64,000 bases of DNA, taken from the NCBI GenBank assembly GCA_036494715.1, contig DASXNY010000166.1, positions 5,941 to 69,940 on the forward strand, given 5' to 3'. Numbering within the stretch: the first letter of the stretch is position 1; each line of letters opens with the position of its first letter. Positions 16,089-23,852 of this stretch are shown piece after piece. Position numbers and translations under genes: made by a program. The notes below the pieces were generated by a model. The model did no database searches. It worked only from the letters and a program-made list of their open reading frames with translations, and had not been told where the DNA came from. This DNA is from JAICJR01 sp036494715 (GTDB taxonomy: Bacteria; Actinomycetota; Thermoleophilia; Solirubrobacterales; Thermoleophilaceae).

Positions 16089-16799
16089 ATGAACAAGCAG
16101 GAGAAGGAGCGGTACCTCCGCGAGTACTCGATCCTCAAGTCGCAGGGCAAGCCGTTCTTCCCCTACGCGATCTTCAAGGACGGGACGATGGCGTGCATCA
16201 CGCTCGCCGTGATCATCGTCCTGTCGATCGTGCTCGGCGCGGAGCTCGGTCCCAAGGCGGACCCCACCACCACCTCCTACACGCCGCGCCCCGAGTGGTA
16301 CTTCTTCTTCCTCTTCGAGCTGCTGCGGGTCATCAAACCGCCCGCGCTCGTCTTCATAGCCACGATCGGCGTCCCGACGGTCTGCATGGTGCTCCTGATC
16401 CTGCTGCCGTTCATCGACCGCAATCCGGAGCGCCGCCCCGCGCGGCGCCCGATCGCGATGCTCACGGCCGTCACCGTGATCGCGCTGATGGCGTACCTCA
16501 CCGTCGAGGGCGCCTTAGCCGGACCCCCTGGCACGATCAGCTTAAAGACACCACCCCAATACCAGGCGGGCAAGCTGGTCGCGGCCGAATCCGGCTGTCA
16601 GGGCTGTCACAAGATCGGCGAGAACGGCAACGCCGGCCCCGGCCCGAACCTGACCCACATCGGCGCGCGCCTGCCGCGCAATGCGATCGCGCGCACCCTC
16701 GTCAACCCGACGGCGCCGATGCCGTCGTTCGTGGCTCTGAAGACTTCGAATCCCAAGAAGTTCAACGAGCTCGTCGACTTCCTCGCGCAGCTCAAGTAG
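16089..16799 (+). CDS. qcrC: Subunit IV / cytochrome c fusion of menaquinol:cytochrome c reductase
   Basis: In this 236-residue protein, residues 1-140 form the C-terminal cytochrome b part (subunit IV), with the quinol-site motif PRPEWYFFFLFELLRVIKPP and three helices. Residues about 155-236 form a single c-type domain with heme-binding CQGCH and a distal Met candidate in NPTAPMPSF. This fusion is the Bacillus QcrC type, not the diheme QcrC common in Mycobacterium and Streptomyces. It starts at the base after the cytochrome b stop, in the same operon, and is followed 7 bp later by the menaquinone methyltransferase gene. Confidence 0.93.
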   Translation: MNKQEKERYLREYSILKSQGKPFFPYAIFKDGTMACITLAVIIVLSIVLGAELGPKADPTTTSYTPRPEWYFFFLFELLRVIKPPALVFIATIGVPTVCMVLLILLPFIDRNPERRPARRPIAMLTAVTVIALMAYLTVEGALAGPPGTISLKTPPQYQAGKLVAAESGCQGCHKIGENGNAGPGPNLTHIGARLPRNAIARTLVNPTAPMPSFVALKTSNPKKFNELVDFLAQLK

Positions 16800-16806
16800 C
16801 GCTGGC

Positions 16807-17520
16807 ATGACGGCCCCCGCGCCCGCCGACACCAGGGGCCGGCTCTCTGAGCCTCAGGTGCGCGCGATGTTCGACCGCATCGCCGGCCTCTACGACCTCA
16901 TGAACTCGGTCATGACGGCGGGCTTGCACCACCGCTGGCGCGAGCGGGCCGTCGACCTCGCGGGCGTGGGCCCGGGCGACCGCGCGCTCGATGTCGCCAC
17001 CGGCACGGGCGATCTCGCTATCGCGCTCGAGCGGCGCGTGGGATCAGGCGGCGAGGTGATCGGGTCGGACTTCTCGGAGCAGATGCTGGAGCTCGCGCGG
17101 CGCAAGTCGGGCGCTGTCAGGTTCGAGTGGGGGAACGCGCTCGAGCTCTCCGACGACGACGATTCCTTCGACGCGGTGACGGTCGGTTTCGGCGCCCGCA
17201 ACTTCTCCGACCTGCGCGCCGGACTGGCCGAGATGGCCCGCGTGACGCGTCCCGGAGGCCGCGTGGTGGTGCTCGAAATCACCACGCCACAGGGCCCGCC
17301 CCTTTCCTGGTTCTTCAGGATCTGGTTCGATCGTGTGGTGCCGATGCTCGGACGCATAGCCGGAGACCCCGACGCGTACTCCTATCTGCCCACTTCGGTG
17401 CGCCGTTTCCCGGGGCCCAAGGAGCTCGCCCGCGAGCTCGCCGCGGTGGGCCTCGAGGACATCCATTGGCTGCTCACGGCCGGCGGGATCATCGCGATCC
17501 ACTCGGGGAGGAAGGCGTGA
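16807..17520 (+). CDS. menG: Demethylmenaquinone methyltransferase
   Basis: The 237-residue SAM-dependent methyltransferase of the UbiE/MenG family has motif I ALDVATGTGDLAIAL, FDRIAGLYDLMNSVMTAGLH near the N-terminus, and family signatures VGFGARNFSDL and YSYLPTSVRRFPGP. It methylates demethylmenaquinone, the last step of menaquinone synthesis, at the membrane. Its placement right after the menaquinol oxidase complex genes and before a prenyl-chain synthase fits menaquinone rather than ubiquinone. The stop overlaps the next GTG (GTGA). Confidence 0.95.
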   Translation: MTAPAPADTRGRLSEPQVRAMFDRIAGLYDLMNSVMTAGLHHRWRERAVDLAGVGPGDRALDVATGTGDLAIALERRVGSGGEVIGSDFSEQMLELARRKSGAVRFEWGNALELSDDDDSFDAVTVGFGARNFSDLRAGLAEMARVTRPGGRVVVLEITTPQGPPLSWFFRIWFDRVVPMLGRIAGDPDAYSYLPTSVRRFPGPKELARELAAVGLEDIHWLLTAGGIIAIHSGRKA

Positions 17521-18533
17521 GCGCACCCGCCCGCCAGGCGACGGGCCTAGCCCAGCTCGAAGCCGTGCTGGCGGCGGGTGGGCCCCGCCTCGCACGCGGG
17601 TTGTCACGGGCGGAAGCACGTCTCGTGGAAATAGGCTCGAGCCAGGGCGAGGAGCTCGGCCGCCACGCGGCCGACACTCTGAGCGCGGGCGGCAAGCGCC
17701 TGCGTCCGCTGATCGTCTTTCTGTGCGCGGGGCAGGCCTCGGGCGACGAGACCGTACGCGCCGCGGTGGCGGTGGAGCTCGTCCACATGGCCACGCTCGT
17801 GCACGACGACGTGCTCGACCGCGCGCCGCTCCGCCGCGGCCGCGAGACCGTCTACAAGTCGGCCGGCCGCGCCGCCGCCACCGAGACGGGCGACTTCCTG
17901 TTCTCACGCGCCTTTGCCGAGCTGGCCGCCACGGGCAGCCCTGTCGCGGTGAAGATGCTGTCGGACGCCTCGAGTGCACTCGCGCGCGGCGAGCTGATGC
18001 AGCGCGCTGACGCCTGGTCCGCGACGGTCAGCTCCGAGCGCTACATCAACCGCTGCACGCTCAAGACCGCGCGCCTGTTCGAGGCCGCCTGCCGCCTCGG
18101 CGCGCTGTTCGGGCCGTCGACCAATGGCGGGCTGCCGAGCGCGGTCGAGTGCCTCGGCGCGTTCGGCGAGAAGATTGGGATCGCCTTCCAGATCTTCGAC
18201 GACGTGCTCGACGTGTCGGGGCCGCCGGAGCGCACCGGGAAGCATCGCGGCACCGACCTCCTCGACGGCACGATCACGCTTCCCCTGATCCTCGCCCGCG
18301 AGCGCGACGAGGAGCTAGCCCGAATCGACCTCCGCACCCGCGTCACGAACCCCGCGGAAGCAGACGCGATCTGCGACCGCATCGCCGACACCGGCGCGCT
18401 CAACGACGCCAGAGAAGAGGCGCTCACATACGTGCAGCAGGCAAAGACAGCACTCGACGAGATAGACCTGCCGGCACGCCAGCGCAGAGCGCTCGAGCTG
18501 GTGGCAGACGGCGTAGTAGAACGCTACGCCTGA
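17517..18533 (+). CDS. All-trans polyprenyl diphosphate synthase (menaquinone side-chain type)
   Basis: The 338-residue enzyme has the two aspartate-rich motifs of trans-prenyltransferases, HDDVLDRAPLRRG (DDxxD with following RR) and FQIFDDVLD, plus GGKRLRP for isopentenyl diphosphate binding. Small residues before the first motif (ELVHMATLVHDD) suggest a long product such as hepta- to nonaprenyl diphosphate; this is an inference. The GTG start follows GGGGAGG and overlaps the menG stop. It supplies the isoprenoid tail for menaquinone and ends the respiratory operon. Confidence 0.93.
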   Translation: MSAPARQATGLAQLEAVLAAGGPRLARGLSRAEARLVEIGSSQGEELGRHAADTLSAGGKRLRPLIVFLCAGQASGDETVRAAVAVELVHMATLVHDDVLDRAPLRRGRETVYKSAGRAAATETGDFLFSRAFAELAATGSPVAVKMLSDASSALARGELMQRADAWSATVSSERYINRCTLKTARLFEAACRLGALFGPSTNGGLPSAVECLGAFGEKIGIAFQIFDDVLDVSGPPERTGKHRGTDLLDGTITLPLILARERDEELARIDLRTRVTNPAEADAICDRIADTGALNDAREEALTYVQQAKTALDEIDLPARQRRALELVADGVVERYA

Positions 18534-18542
18534 ACGACCGCC

Positions 18543-18570
18543 CTGCGGTCTGCGGACTGTGGACGGTGGA
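18543..18570. repeat. Degenerate tandem 7-bp repeat (CTGCGGA family), 4 copies
   Basis: Units CTGCGGT, CTGCGGA, CTGTGGA, CGGTGGA lie just after the polyprenyl synthase stop. The same heptamer occurs at 358-387. Confidence 0.75.
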
Positions 18571-18576
18571 CCCGGA

Positions 18577-18589
18577 GCGGCGAAGCCGC
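18577..18589. terminator. Small GC hairpin between convergent genes (possible bidirectional terminator)
   Basis: GCGGC-GAA-GCCGC forms a 5-bp stem with a 3-nt loop, followed by CGACTAAAAG. It sits between the polyprenyl synthase gene (+) and the zinc ribbon gene (-). There is no clear T-run on the plus strand. Confidence 0.35.
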
Positions 18590-18591
18590 GA

Positions 18592-19026
18592 CTAAAAGTC
18601 CATCGGCTGGATCGCGTCGACCTTCAACGCGGCGACAAAGCGATCCACATCATCGGCCATGTTCGCGCGGGCGAGTCGGCCGAGATCCGCTGCGAGCTCC
18701 TCCATGCCGCGGTCGAGCTCCTCATCGAACTCGTCGAGCAGGTCCTGCTCGAAGATGCCGCCGCCGGTCCAGTCGCAGTTGGGGCAGTGGAGCTCGACGT
18801 ACCACTTGTCGGACCCCTCCTCTTCCCAGTCCATGGGGTAGACGAGCCGCGAGTCGCACTCGGTGCAGACGTGCAGGCCCTCAGCGGGAGCGGGCGACGT
18901 CTGGGGAGTCGGCTCGATTGCGGCCAGCTCCTGCGTCACGTCTTCGAACGACACGACCTCGATGGTCTTGCCGCTCGGAAGCACGATCCGCTTCACGTTC
19001 TCGCTGTTGTCCTGGAAGCTCATCAT
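18592..19026 (-). CDS. Zinc-ribbon protein of unknown function
   Basis: The 144-residue acidic protein has a four-cysteine zinc ribbon (CTECDS, then 22 residues later CPNCDW), flanked by an N-terminal strand-rich part (VLPSGKTIEVVSFEDVTQEL) and a C-terminal acidic helical part. I do not know a named function; such proteins are recurrent hypotheticals in actinobacteria. I chose the ATG at 19026. AGGTGGGA lies just before it, and a second ATG at 19023 has better spacing to that sequence. It is divergent from dcd. Confidence 0.72.
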   Translation of the reverse strand: MMSFQDNSENVKRIVLPSGKTIEVVSFEDVTQELAAIEPTPQTSPAPAEGLHVCTECDSRLVYPMDWEEEGSDKWYVELHCPNCDWTGGGIFEQDLLDEFDEELDRGMEELAADLGRLARANMADDVDRFVAALKVDAIQPMDF

Positions 19027-19093
19027 TCCCACCTGTACGCGGGGTATCGGTCCTAGATCCAGGAACTTGAGCCCTGTCCGAAAGATGCGCAGT

Positions 19094-19099
19094 TACAAT
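19094..19099 (+). promoter_or_regulatory. Putative -10 box (TACAAT) for dcd
   Basis: TACAAT ends 10 bp before the GTG of dcd, again with no Shine-Dalgarno between. TTGAGC at 19067-19072 gives a 21-bp spacer, too long for a standard -35. It suggests a near-leaderless transcript. Confidence 0.45.
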
Positions 19100-19109
19100 C
19101 GCCGCTCGC

Positions 19110-19685
19110 GTGGTACTAAGTGACCGCACCATCCGCTCGGAGATCGAAAGCGGGCGGATCGTGATCGACCCGTACGACCCGGGGATGATCCAGCCGTCCA
19201 GCGTGGATCTGCGCGTCGATCGCCGCTTTCGGGTCTTCCACAACTCGCGCCATCCGTACATCGACGTGCGCGAGCCGATGGACGATCTGACGGAGGCCGT
19301 CGAGGTGCCCGAAGACCGCCCGTTTATCCTGCATCCGGGCGAATTCGTCCTGGGTCAGACGCTCGAACGTGTGAGCCTGCCGGACGACCTCGTGGCACGG
19401 CTCGAGGGCAAGAGCTCGCTGGGACGGCTCGGCCTGCTGATCCACTCGACGGCCGGCTTCGTGGACAGCGGCTTCTCGGGCAATCTCACGCTCGAGCTGT
19501 CGAACGTGGCCAATCTCCCGATCACTATCTACCACGGCATGCCGATCGGGCAGATCTCGTTCATGCGCATGGACGGGCCGGTGGAGAACCCGTATGGCTC
19601 GCGTGGCAACAAGTACCAGGGCCAGACGGAGCCCACCGCGAGCCGCTTCTACCTCAACTTCGAGCGCGAGCAGTCGGGCAGCTGA
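19110..19685 (+). CDS. dcd: dCTP deaminase (possibly bifunctional dCTP deaminase/dUTPase)
   Basis: The 191-residue trimeric pyrimidine deaminase fold shows IQPSSVDLRVDRRFRVF, LEGKSSLGRLGLLIHSTAGF and DSGFSGNLTLELSN with the catalytic Glu in LELSN. It converts dCTP to dUTP, or directly to dUMP in the bifunctional actinobacterial and archaeal types; sequence alone does not decide between these. GTG start. It is a single gene between a zinc ribbon gene and tatA, with its own -10-like box. Confidence 0.95.
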   Translation: MVLSDRTIRSEIESGRIVIDPYDPGMIQPSSVDLRVDRRFRVFHNSRHPYIDVREPMDDLTEAVEVPEDRPFILHPGEFVLGQTLERVSLPDDLVARLEGKSSLGRLGLLIHSTAGFVDSGFSGNLTLELSNVANLPITIYHGMPIGQISFMRMDGPVENPYGSRGNKYQGQTEPTASRFYLNFEREQSGS

Positions 19686-19750
19686 ACCCCCGCGTCGCCG
19701 AGGGGTGCGCCGCTACCATGGGGGATCCAGCCCGCTGACGGGAGGAACCC

Positions 19751-20077
19751 ATGCCGAATATCGGCCCGGTCGAGATCATCATCGTCGTCGTAATCCTGCT
19801 CCTGGTGTTCGGGACCAGGCGGCTACCCGAGGCCGGCAAGAACCTGGGCAAGGGAATGCGGGAGTTCAAGGACTCCGTCACGGGCAAGGACGAGGAGAGC
19901 CAGAAGGAGCTGGCCGCATCGAACACGCCGCAGACGAGCGGCCAGGCCACCGCGCCGCCCGAGCAGGCGGCCGTCCAGCAGCCCCCACCCGCGCCCGCCA
20001 CAGCGCCCGCGGCCCCGCCGGAGGCCGAGCAGGCCCCCGAGCCGGAGGCGGCCCGCAGCGGCGAGTCGCGCGGTTAG
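19751..20077 (+). CDS. tatA: Twin-arginine translocase subunit TatA
   Basis: The 108-residue protein has the TatA layout: a short N-terminus, one transmembrane helix (IGPVEIIIVVVILLLVFGTR), then an amphipathic helix (LPEAGKNLGKGMREFKDSV), followed by a Pro/Ala/Glu-rich tail of about 55 residues. TatA oligomers form the translocation element for folded Tat substrates such as the Rieske protein encoded upstream. A good Shine-Dalgarno (GGGAGGAA) precedes the ATG, and TACCAT at 19714-19719 is a possible -10. tatC follows 21 bp later. Confidence 0.95.
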   Translation: MPNIGPVEIIIVVVILLLVFGTRRLPEAGKNLGKGMREFKDSVTGKDEESQKELAASNTPQTSGQATAPPEQAAVQQPPPAPATAPAAPPEAEQAPEPEAARSGESRG

Positions 20078-20098
20078 TCGGCTCACGAGCGCGCGGCG

Positions 20099-20863
20099 AT
20101 GGCTCGTCGCATCAGGCCGGTAGGACACGAGGACCGACTCGCGCTCGTCGACCACCTCGATGAGCTGCGCACGCGCATCATCCTGTCGATCGTCGCCTTC
20201 GGCGTGGCGCTCGGGCTCTGCTTCTGGCAGAACCACCGGATCCTGAAGATCGTCAACCATCCGCTGCACGGCCGCAAGCCGATCACGCTGGGGGTGGCAG
20301 AGCCGTTCACCACGACGTTCACGCTGTCGGCGTACGCCGCGATCCTGATCGCGCTGCCCGTGGTCCTCTACCAGCTCTACGCGTTCGTCCTGCCGGCGTT
20401 CACGGCGACGGAGCGGCACGTCGCGCTGCCGCTGCTGCTGATGGTGCCGTTCCTCTTCATCGCGGGCGTCGTCTTCGGCTATTACGTGGTGCTGCCAGCG
20501 GCGCTCAAGTTCCTGCTGCACTTCAACACCAACCAGTTCAACGTGCAGATTCGCGCCCGCGACTACTACAGCTTCGTGACCACGACGCTGATCGCGTGCG
20601 GGCTCTTATTCCAGATACCGGTGGGCATCTTGGGGCTCAACCGCCTCGGCATCGTCACGCCGCGCATGCTGCGCAAGAACCGCCGGTACGCGATCGTCGT
20701 GATCGCCGTGCTGGCCATGCTCCTCCCCGGCGTCGACCCCGTGAGCATGCTCATCGAGATGGTGCCCATGATCGTGCTCTATGAGCTGAGTATCCTTCTC
20801 GCCGTCGCCTTCGGCAGGCCGTCTGAAGAGGTATCCGACCGGATCGTTTCCGCCGAGGGCTAG
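20099..20863 (+). CDS. tatC: Twin-arginine translocase subunit TatC
   Basis: The 254-residue protein has six predicted helices and TatC signatures: HLDELRTRIILS at the N-terminus, an extracytoplasmic loop, PVVLYQLYAFVLPAFTATER and LPGVDPVSMLIEMVPM. TatC recognises the twin-arginine signal and starts export with TatA. No tatB is visible next to it, as in many Gram-positives where TatA covers both roles. It sits 21 bp after tatA and 7 bp before the next membrane protein gene, in one operon. Confidence 0.95.
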   Translation: MARRIRPVGHEDRLALVDHLDELRTRIILSIVAFGVALGLCFWQNHRILKIVNHPLHGRKPITLGVAEPFTTTFTLSAYAAILIALPVVLYQLYAFVLPAFTATERHVALPLLLMVPFLFIAGVVFGYYVVLPAALKFLLHFNTNQFNVQIRARDYYSFVTTTLIACGLLFQIPVGILGLNRLGIVTPRMLRKNRRYAIVVIAVLAMLLPGVDPVSMLIEMVPMIVLYELSILLAVAFGRPSEEVSDRIVSAEG

Positions 20864-20870
20864 GCGAGAG

Positions 20871-21557
20871 ATGCTTTTCGACCTCAAAGGTAAACGCCGG
20901 CGCGTGGTGCAGGGCACCTACATCCTGCTTGCCGTCCTCATGGGCGGCGGCCTGGTCCTGTTCGGCATCGGCGGCGGCACCAACGGTGGCCTCCTCGACG
21001 CCTTCAACGGCGGTGGCGGCGGCTCGAACAGCGGCAACAAGACGCTCGAGAAGCAGATCGCCGCGGCGCAGATCAAGCTCAACGCCAACCCGCAGAACCA
21101 GGCGGCACTGCAGCAGATCATCCGCGGCAACTACCAGCTGGCCGGGCTCAGCGTCGACACCAATACGGGCGCGTACACGAGCGACGGGAAGGCGGATCTC
21201 CAGAAGGCCGCCAACGCCTGGGAGAAGTACCTCAGCTCGAACCCGGCCAAGCCCAACGTCACGCTCGCGAACTACATGTTTCAGGCCTACGGCCAGACCG
21301 GGCTGAACAAGCCGGCGAAGGCGGAGAAGGCAGCGGTGATCATCGCTGCCGATCAGAACAGCTCGGCCGCGTACATACGCGTCGTCCAGTACGCCACCCT
21401 CGCCGGGGACAAGCGGACGGCGGATCTGGCCGCACAGAAGGCGGTGGGACTCGCCTCCAAGAGCGAGCGTAGTAGCGTTAAGCAGGCGGTCAAGGCTGCC
21501 CAGTCGGCCGGTACGACCACACAAGCTCAGAATGGGAGCAGCGGGAGCGGCGGCTAG
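20871..21557 (+). CDS. Membrane-anchored TPR-like protein
   Basis: The 228-residue protein has one N-terminal helix (about residues 16-34), a Gly/Ser/Asn-rich linker (about 35-58) and a helical region with tetratricopeptide-like pattern (LNANPQNQAALQQIIRGNY; WEKYLSSNPAKPNVTLANYM; AADQNSSAAYIRVVQYATL). The C-terminus is Gly/Ser/Thr-rich. The topology suggests an anchored extracytoplasmic scaffold. It follows tatC by 7 bp, so a link to export or quality control is possible but unproven. Confidence 0.75.
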   Translation: MLFDLKGKRRRVVQGTYILLAVLMGGGLVLFGIGGGTNGGLLDAFNGGGGGSNSGNKTLEKQIAAAQIKLNANPQNQAALQQIIRGNYQLAGLSVDTNTGAYTSDGKADLQKAANAWEKYLSSNPAKPNVTLANYMFQAYGQTGLNKPAKAEKAAVIIAADQNSSAAYIRVVQYATLAGDKRTADLAAQKAVGLASKSERSSVKQAVKAAQSAGTTTQAQNGSSGSGG

Positions 21558-21602
21558 CCTTTCCCGTGGCCGGGACGTAACAGTACGACTACGAGGAGTC
21601 AG

Positions 21603-21962
21603 GTGAACTTCCAGATCAACGACGAACAGATCGACGCCGATACCCATGTGATTGAGCTCGGCGGGGAGATCGACCTCTACACCGCTCCCGAGTTCAAGGA
21701 GCGCATGGTCCAGGTGATCGAGGACGGCAAGAAGCAGGTGATCGTCGACCTGTCGAAGGCCACGTTCATCGACTCGACCACGCTCGGCGTGCTCGTCGGC
21801 GGGGTCAAGCGGCTACGGCCGGCGGGCGGCACTCTCGCCCTCGTCTGCAGCGACCCGAACATCGTCAAGATCTTCGAGATCACGGGCCTCGACCGGGTCT
21901 TCCCGATCCACGCCACACGCGACGAGGCGCTCTCCGCGGTCAAGCAGGGCGGCGCGGCCTAG
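21603..21962 (+). CDS. STAS domain protein, anti-sigma factor antagonist type
   Basis: The 119-residue SpoIIAA/RsbV-like STAS protein has IELGGEIDLYTAPEFKERM, then the switch region FIDSTTLGVLVGGVKRL, where the Ser after FID is the usual phosphorylation site. Such proteins bind an RsbW/SpoIIAB-type kinase when unphosphorylated and so release a sigma factor. GTG start with GAGGAG upstream. No kinase or sigma gene is adjacent. An RsbW-like protein with a damaged ATP site is encoded at 40315-40695, but no link is shown. Confidence 0.88.
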   Translation: MNFQINDEQIDADTHVIELGGEIDLYTAPEFKERMVQVIEDGKKQVIVDLSKATFIDSTTLGVLVGGVKRLRPAGGTLALVCSDPNIVKIFEITGLDRVFPIHATRDEALSAVKQGGAA

Positions 21963-22012
21963 CGCTCTAGAATCTCGTGTCGGCCCGCGTCCCCCGGGCA
22001 CCCTTCATGCAC

Positions 22013-22085
<73 letters not shown>

Positions 22086-22116
22086 TAGCCACGTCGCAGT
22101 GCCGGCGTGTAGGCCG

Positions 22117-22707
22117 ATGAGAAAGCTTCAGAGCCAGGGCGTCCACCACATCACCCTCACGGGCGCCGACCGACGAACGTCGATCGACTTCTGGGAGGGC
22201 CTGCTCGGCATGCCGTTCGTGTTCGAGCAGCCCAACCTCGACAACGAGGCCGAGAGCCACCTCTACTTCGACCCGGGCGACGGCCGTCTGATCACCGTCT
22301 TCACGAACGAGGAGCGCACCGGCGATCCGGAGCGCACGCCCACGGATCCCGGCTGCGTCCACCACCTCGCCTTCTCGCTCTCGCAGGCCACCTTCAAGCA
22401 GGCGGTGGAGCGGCTCGACGAGCGAGGCATCCGCCACAGTGGCGTCAAGGATCGCGGCTTCATGGACTCGATCTACTTCGAGGATCCGCTCGGCCTCCTG
22501 ATCGAGCTCGCGTCGTACCGCTTCGAGCCGCCCACGGGCTTCACGCACGCCGAGGTGCTGCTCGAGGCGCACCGGCTGCGCGTCGAGCGCGGCGACTACA
22601 ACATCGACCAGGAGCACCTCGCCGACGCGATCGAGCGGCTGGTCACGCGCTCGCGCGAGACCCTCTCCGAGGACCGTTCGCCAAAGGATCCATACCGGCA
22701 CGGCTGA
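22117..22707 (+). CDS. VOC family (glyoxalase/ring-cleavage dioxygenase-like) protein
   Basis: The 196-residue protein has paired beta-alpha-beta-beta-beta modules of the vicinal oxygen chelate fold. Metal-ligand candidates are His in GVHHITLTGADRR, His in GCVHHLAFSLSQ and Glu in LLIELASYRF. The sequence resembles the bleomycin-resistance/dioxygenase branch rather than glyoxalase I. The reaction is unknown. I chose the ATG at 22117 because it is the first ATG before the conserved QGVHHI start. Confidence 0.82.
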   Translation: MRKLQSQGVHHITLTGADRRTSIDFWEGLLGMPFVFEQPNLDNEAESHLYFDPGDGRLITVFTNEERTGDPERTPTDPGCVHHLAFSLSQATFKQAVERLDERGIRHSGVKDRGFMDSIYFEDPLGLLIELASYRFEPPTGFTHAEVLLEAHRLRVERGDYNIDQEHLADAIERLVTRSRETLSEDRSPKDPYRHG

Positions 22708-22721
22708 TCCGCGTGACGGAC

Positions 22722-22751
22722 TTGTCGGGTCCTGCCGGGCCGTGTACGCTC
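22722..22751 (+). promoter_or_regulatory. Putative promoter of the SnoaL-like gene
   Basis: TTGTCG (22722-22727), an 18-bp spacer and TACGCT (22746-22751), placed 5 bp before the GTG at 22757. This again suggests a leaderless transcript. Confidence 0.45.
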
Positions 22752-22756
22752 GCGCC

Positions 22757-23164
22757 GTGACTCGCGACGATCTGGCTGTCGTGTCGCGGATGTTTGCGTG
22801 CTGGTCTGCTGAGGATCTCGATGGAATCTTGGAGTGCGTCGATCCTCAGCTGCGCTGGCGCACCGCCGCGGACGGGCGCCTCTACAGGGGGCACGAGGGC
22901 GTGCGCAAGTTCTTCGCGCGCTGGCGCGCCGAGGGTCAGCGGCTCGAGGTGCCCCTCCAGCGAACGTTCGAGGTCGCCCCAGGGCACGTGCTCGCGGTCG
23001 GGCGGCTGCGCCTGATTCAACCGGGGCGCGGCCTCGCGGACTCGCCCGGAGTGTGGGCCTTCCACGTGCGCGACGCGCTGATTACGGAGATCCAGTCGTA
23101 CCGCACGGAGCGCGAGGCCACCGAGGCGCTCGAGCGCGCGCGCAGGCTCCCCGCCAGCGCCTAG
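22757..23164 (+). CDS. SnoaL-like / NTF2-fold protein
   Basis: The roughly 135-residue single-domain protein has the NTF2-like pattern: an N-terminal helix (LAVVSRMFACWSAEDLDGIL), DPQLRWRTAADGRLYRGHEG and VRKFFARWRAEGQRLEV, then beta strands. Members are small ligand-binding proteins or enzymes (cyclases, isomerases); the substrate is unknown. The GTG at 22757 is preferred over the one at 22742 because a promoter-like pair ends just before it. Confidence 0.7.
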   Translation: MTRDDLAVVSRMFACWSAEDLDGILECVDPQLRWRTAADGRLYRGHEGVRKFFARWRAEGQRLEVPLQRTFEVAPGHVLAVGRLRLIQPGRGLADSPGVWAFHVRDALITEIQSYRTEREATEALERARRLPASA

Positions 23165-23347
23165 TCCCGCCGCCGATCCGCAGTTAGTGCGGGTAGCCAC
23201 ACACGGTTTCACTGGCTCACCGTATGGCTCTGCAGTGGGCTCGGGTGGAGTATGTGCTAGTCGCAATTGATCCGAACGGTCACATCGGCCGAACGTCCCA
23301 GCACAACCACCGCGTACTCGAAAGGCCCACTCGCACGGAGATCTCAG

Positions 23348-23806
23348 ATGGCAACCTGGCAAACATCCATGACTGTCCAGGCACAACCCGAGCAGATCCT
23401 CGACGTGCTCACCGATCCGGAAGCGGCGGTGCGTTGGTCACCCATCGATTTCGAGGTCGAGCACATCGAAGGCGGTCGGCTCAAGACTGGCGGCCGCGCC
23501 CGCGTCACCGGGCGTCTCGCCGGCAAGGAGATCGCCTTCGACGTCGAGGTGATCCAGGCGACTGAGCAGCGCCTCCTGCTCACCGCCACGGGCCCCATCG
23601 AAATCGACGTCAAGTACGACGTCGAGGTGATGGACTCGCACGTTGAGCTGAGGGCGTGGGTCACGGTGCGCAGCCGGGGCGGCCTCTTCGGCCGCATCCT
23701 CTCCGGCGCCACCGAGGGCCTGCTCGGCGCGGGCATGCTCAACGCGGCCGTGGCGCGCATCGCTCGCGAGGTCGAAGCCTCGCACGAGCTGCCGCTCGCC
23801 GCCTAG
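23348..23806 (+). CDS. SRPBCC/polyketide cyclase-like ligand-binding protein
   Basis: The 152-residue protein has a START/SRPBCC pattern: VQAQPEQILDVLTDPEAAVRW at the start, a central strand-rich region with VTGRLAGKEIAFDVEV, and a long C-terminal helix (GLLGAGMLNAAVARIAREVE). The family binds hydrophobic ligands. The ATG at 23348 follows GGAG. About 180 bp upstream hold no gene that I can support and no clear promoter. Confidence 0.78.
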   Translation: MATWQTSMTVQAQPEQILDVLTDPEAAVRWSPIDFEVEHIEGGRLKTGGRARVTGRLAGKEIAFDVEVIQATEQRLLLTATGPIEIDVKYDVEVMDSHVELRAWVTVRSRGGLFGRILSGATEGLLGAGMLNAAVARIAREVEASHELPLAA

Positions 23807-23852
23807 ACGCTCCCGCCGGGCCGGCCGGCCCGCTCTCAGTAGGCTTGCAGGC

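Noticed and set aside
22742..23164. Earlier GTG start (22742) for the SnoaL-like gene
   Set aside because: It would lie upstream of or within the -10-like TACGCT; the GTG at 22757 fits the promoter position better.
23165..23347. Small gene between the SnoaL-like and SRPBCC genes
   Set aside because: Short open frames exist, but none has a ribosome-binding site with a plausible protein pattern.
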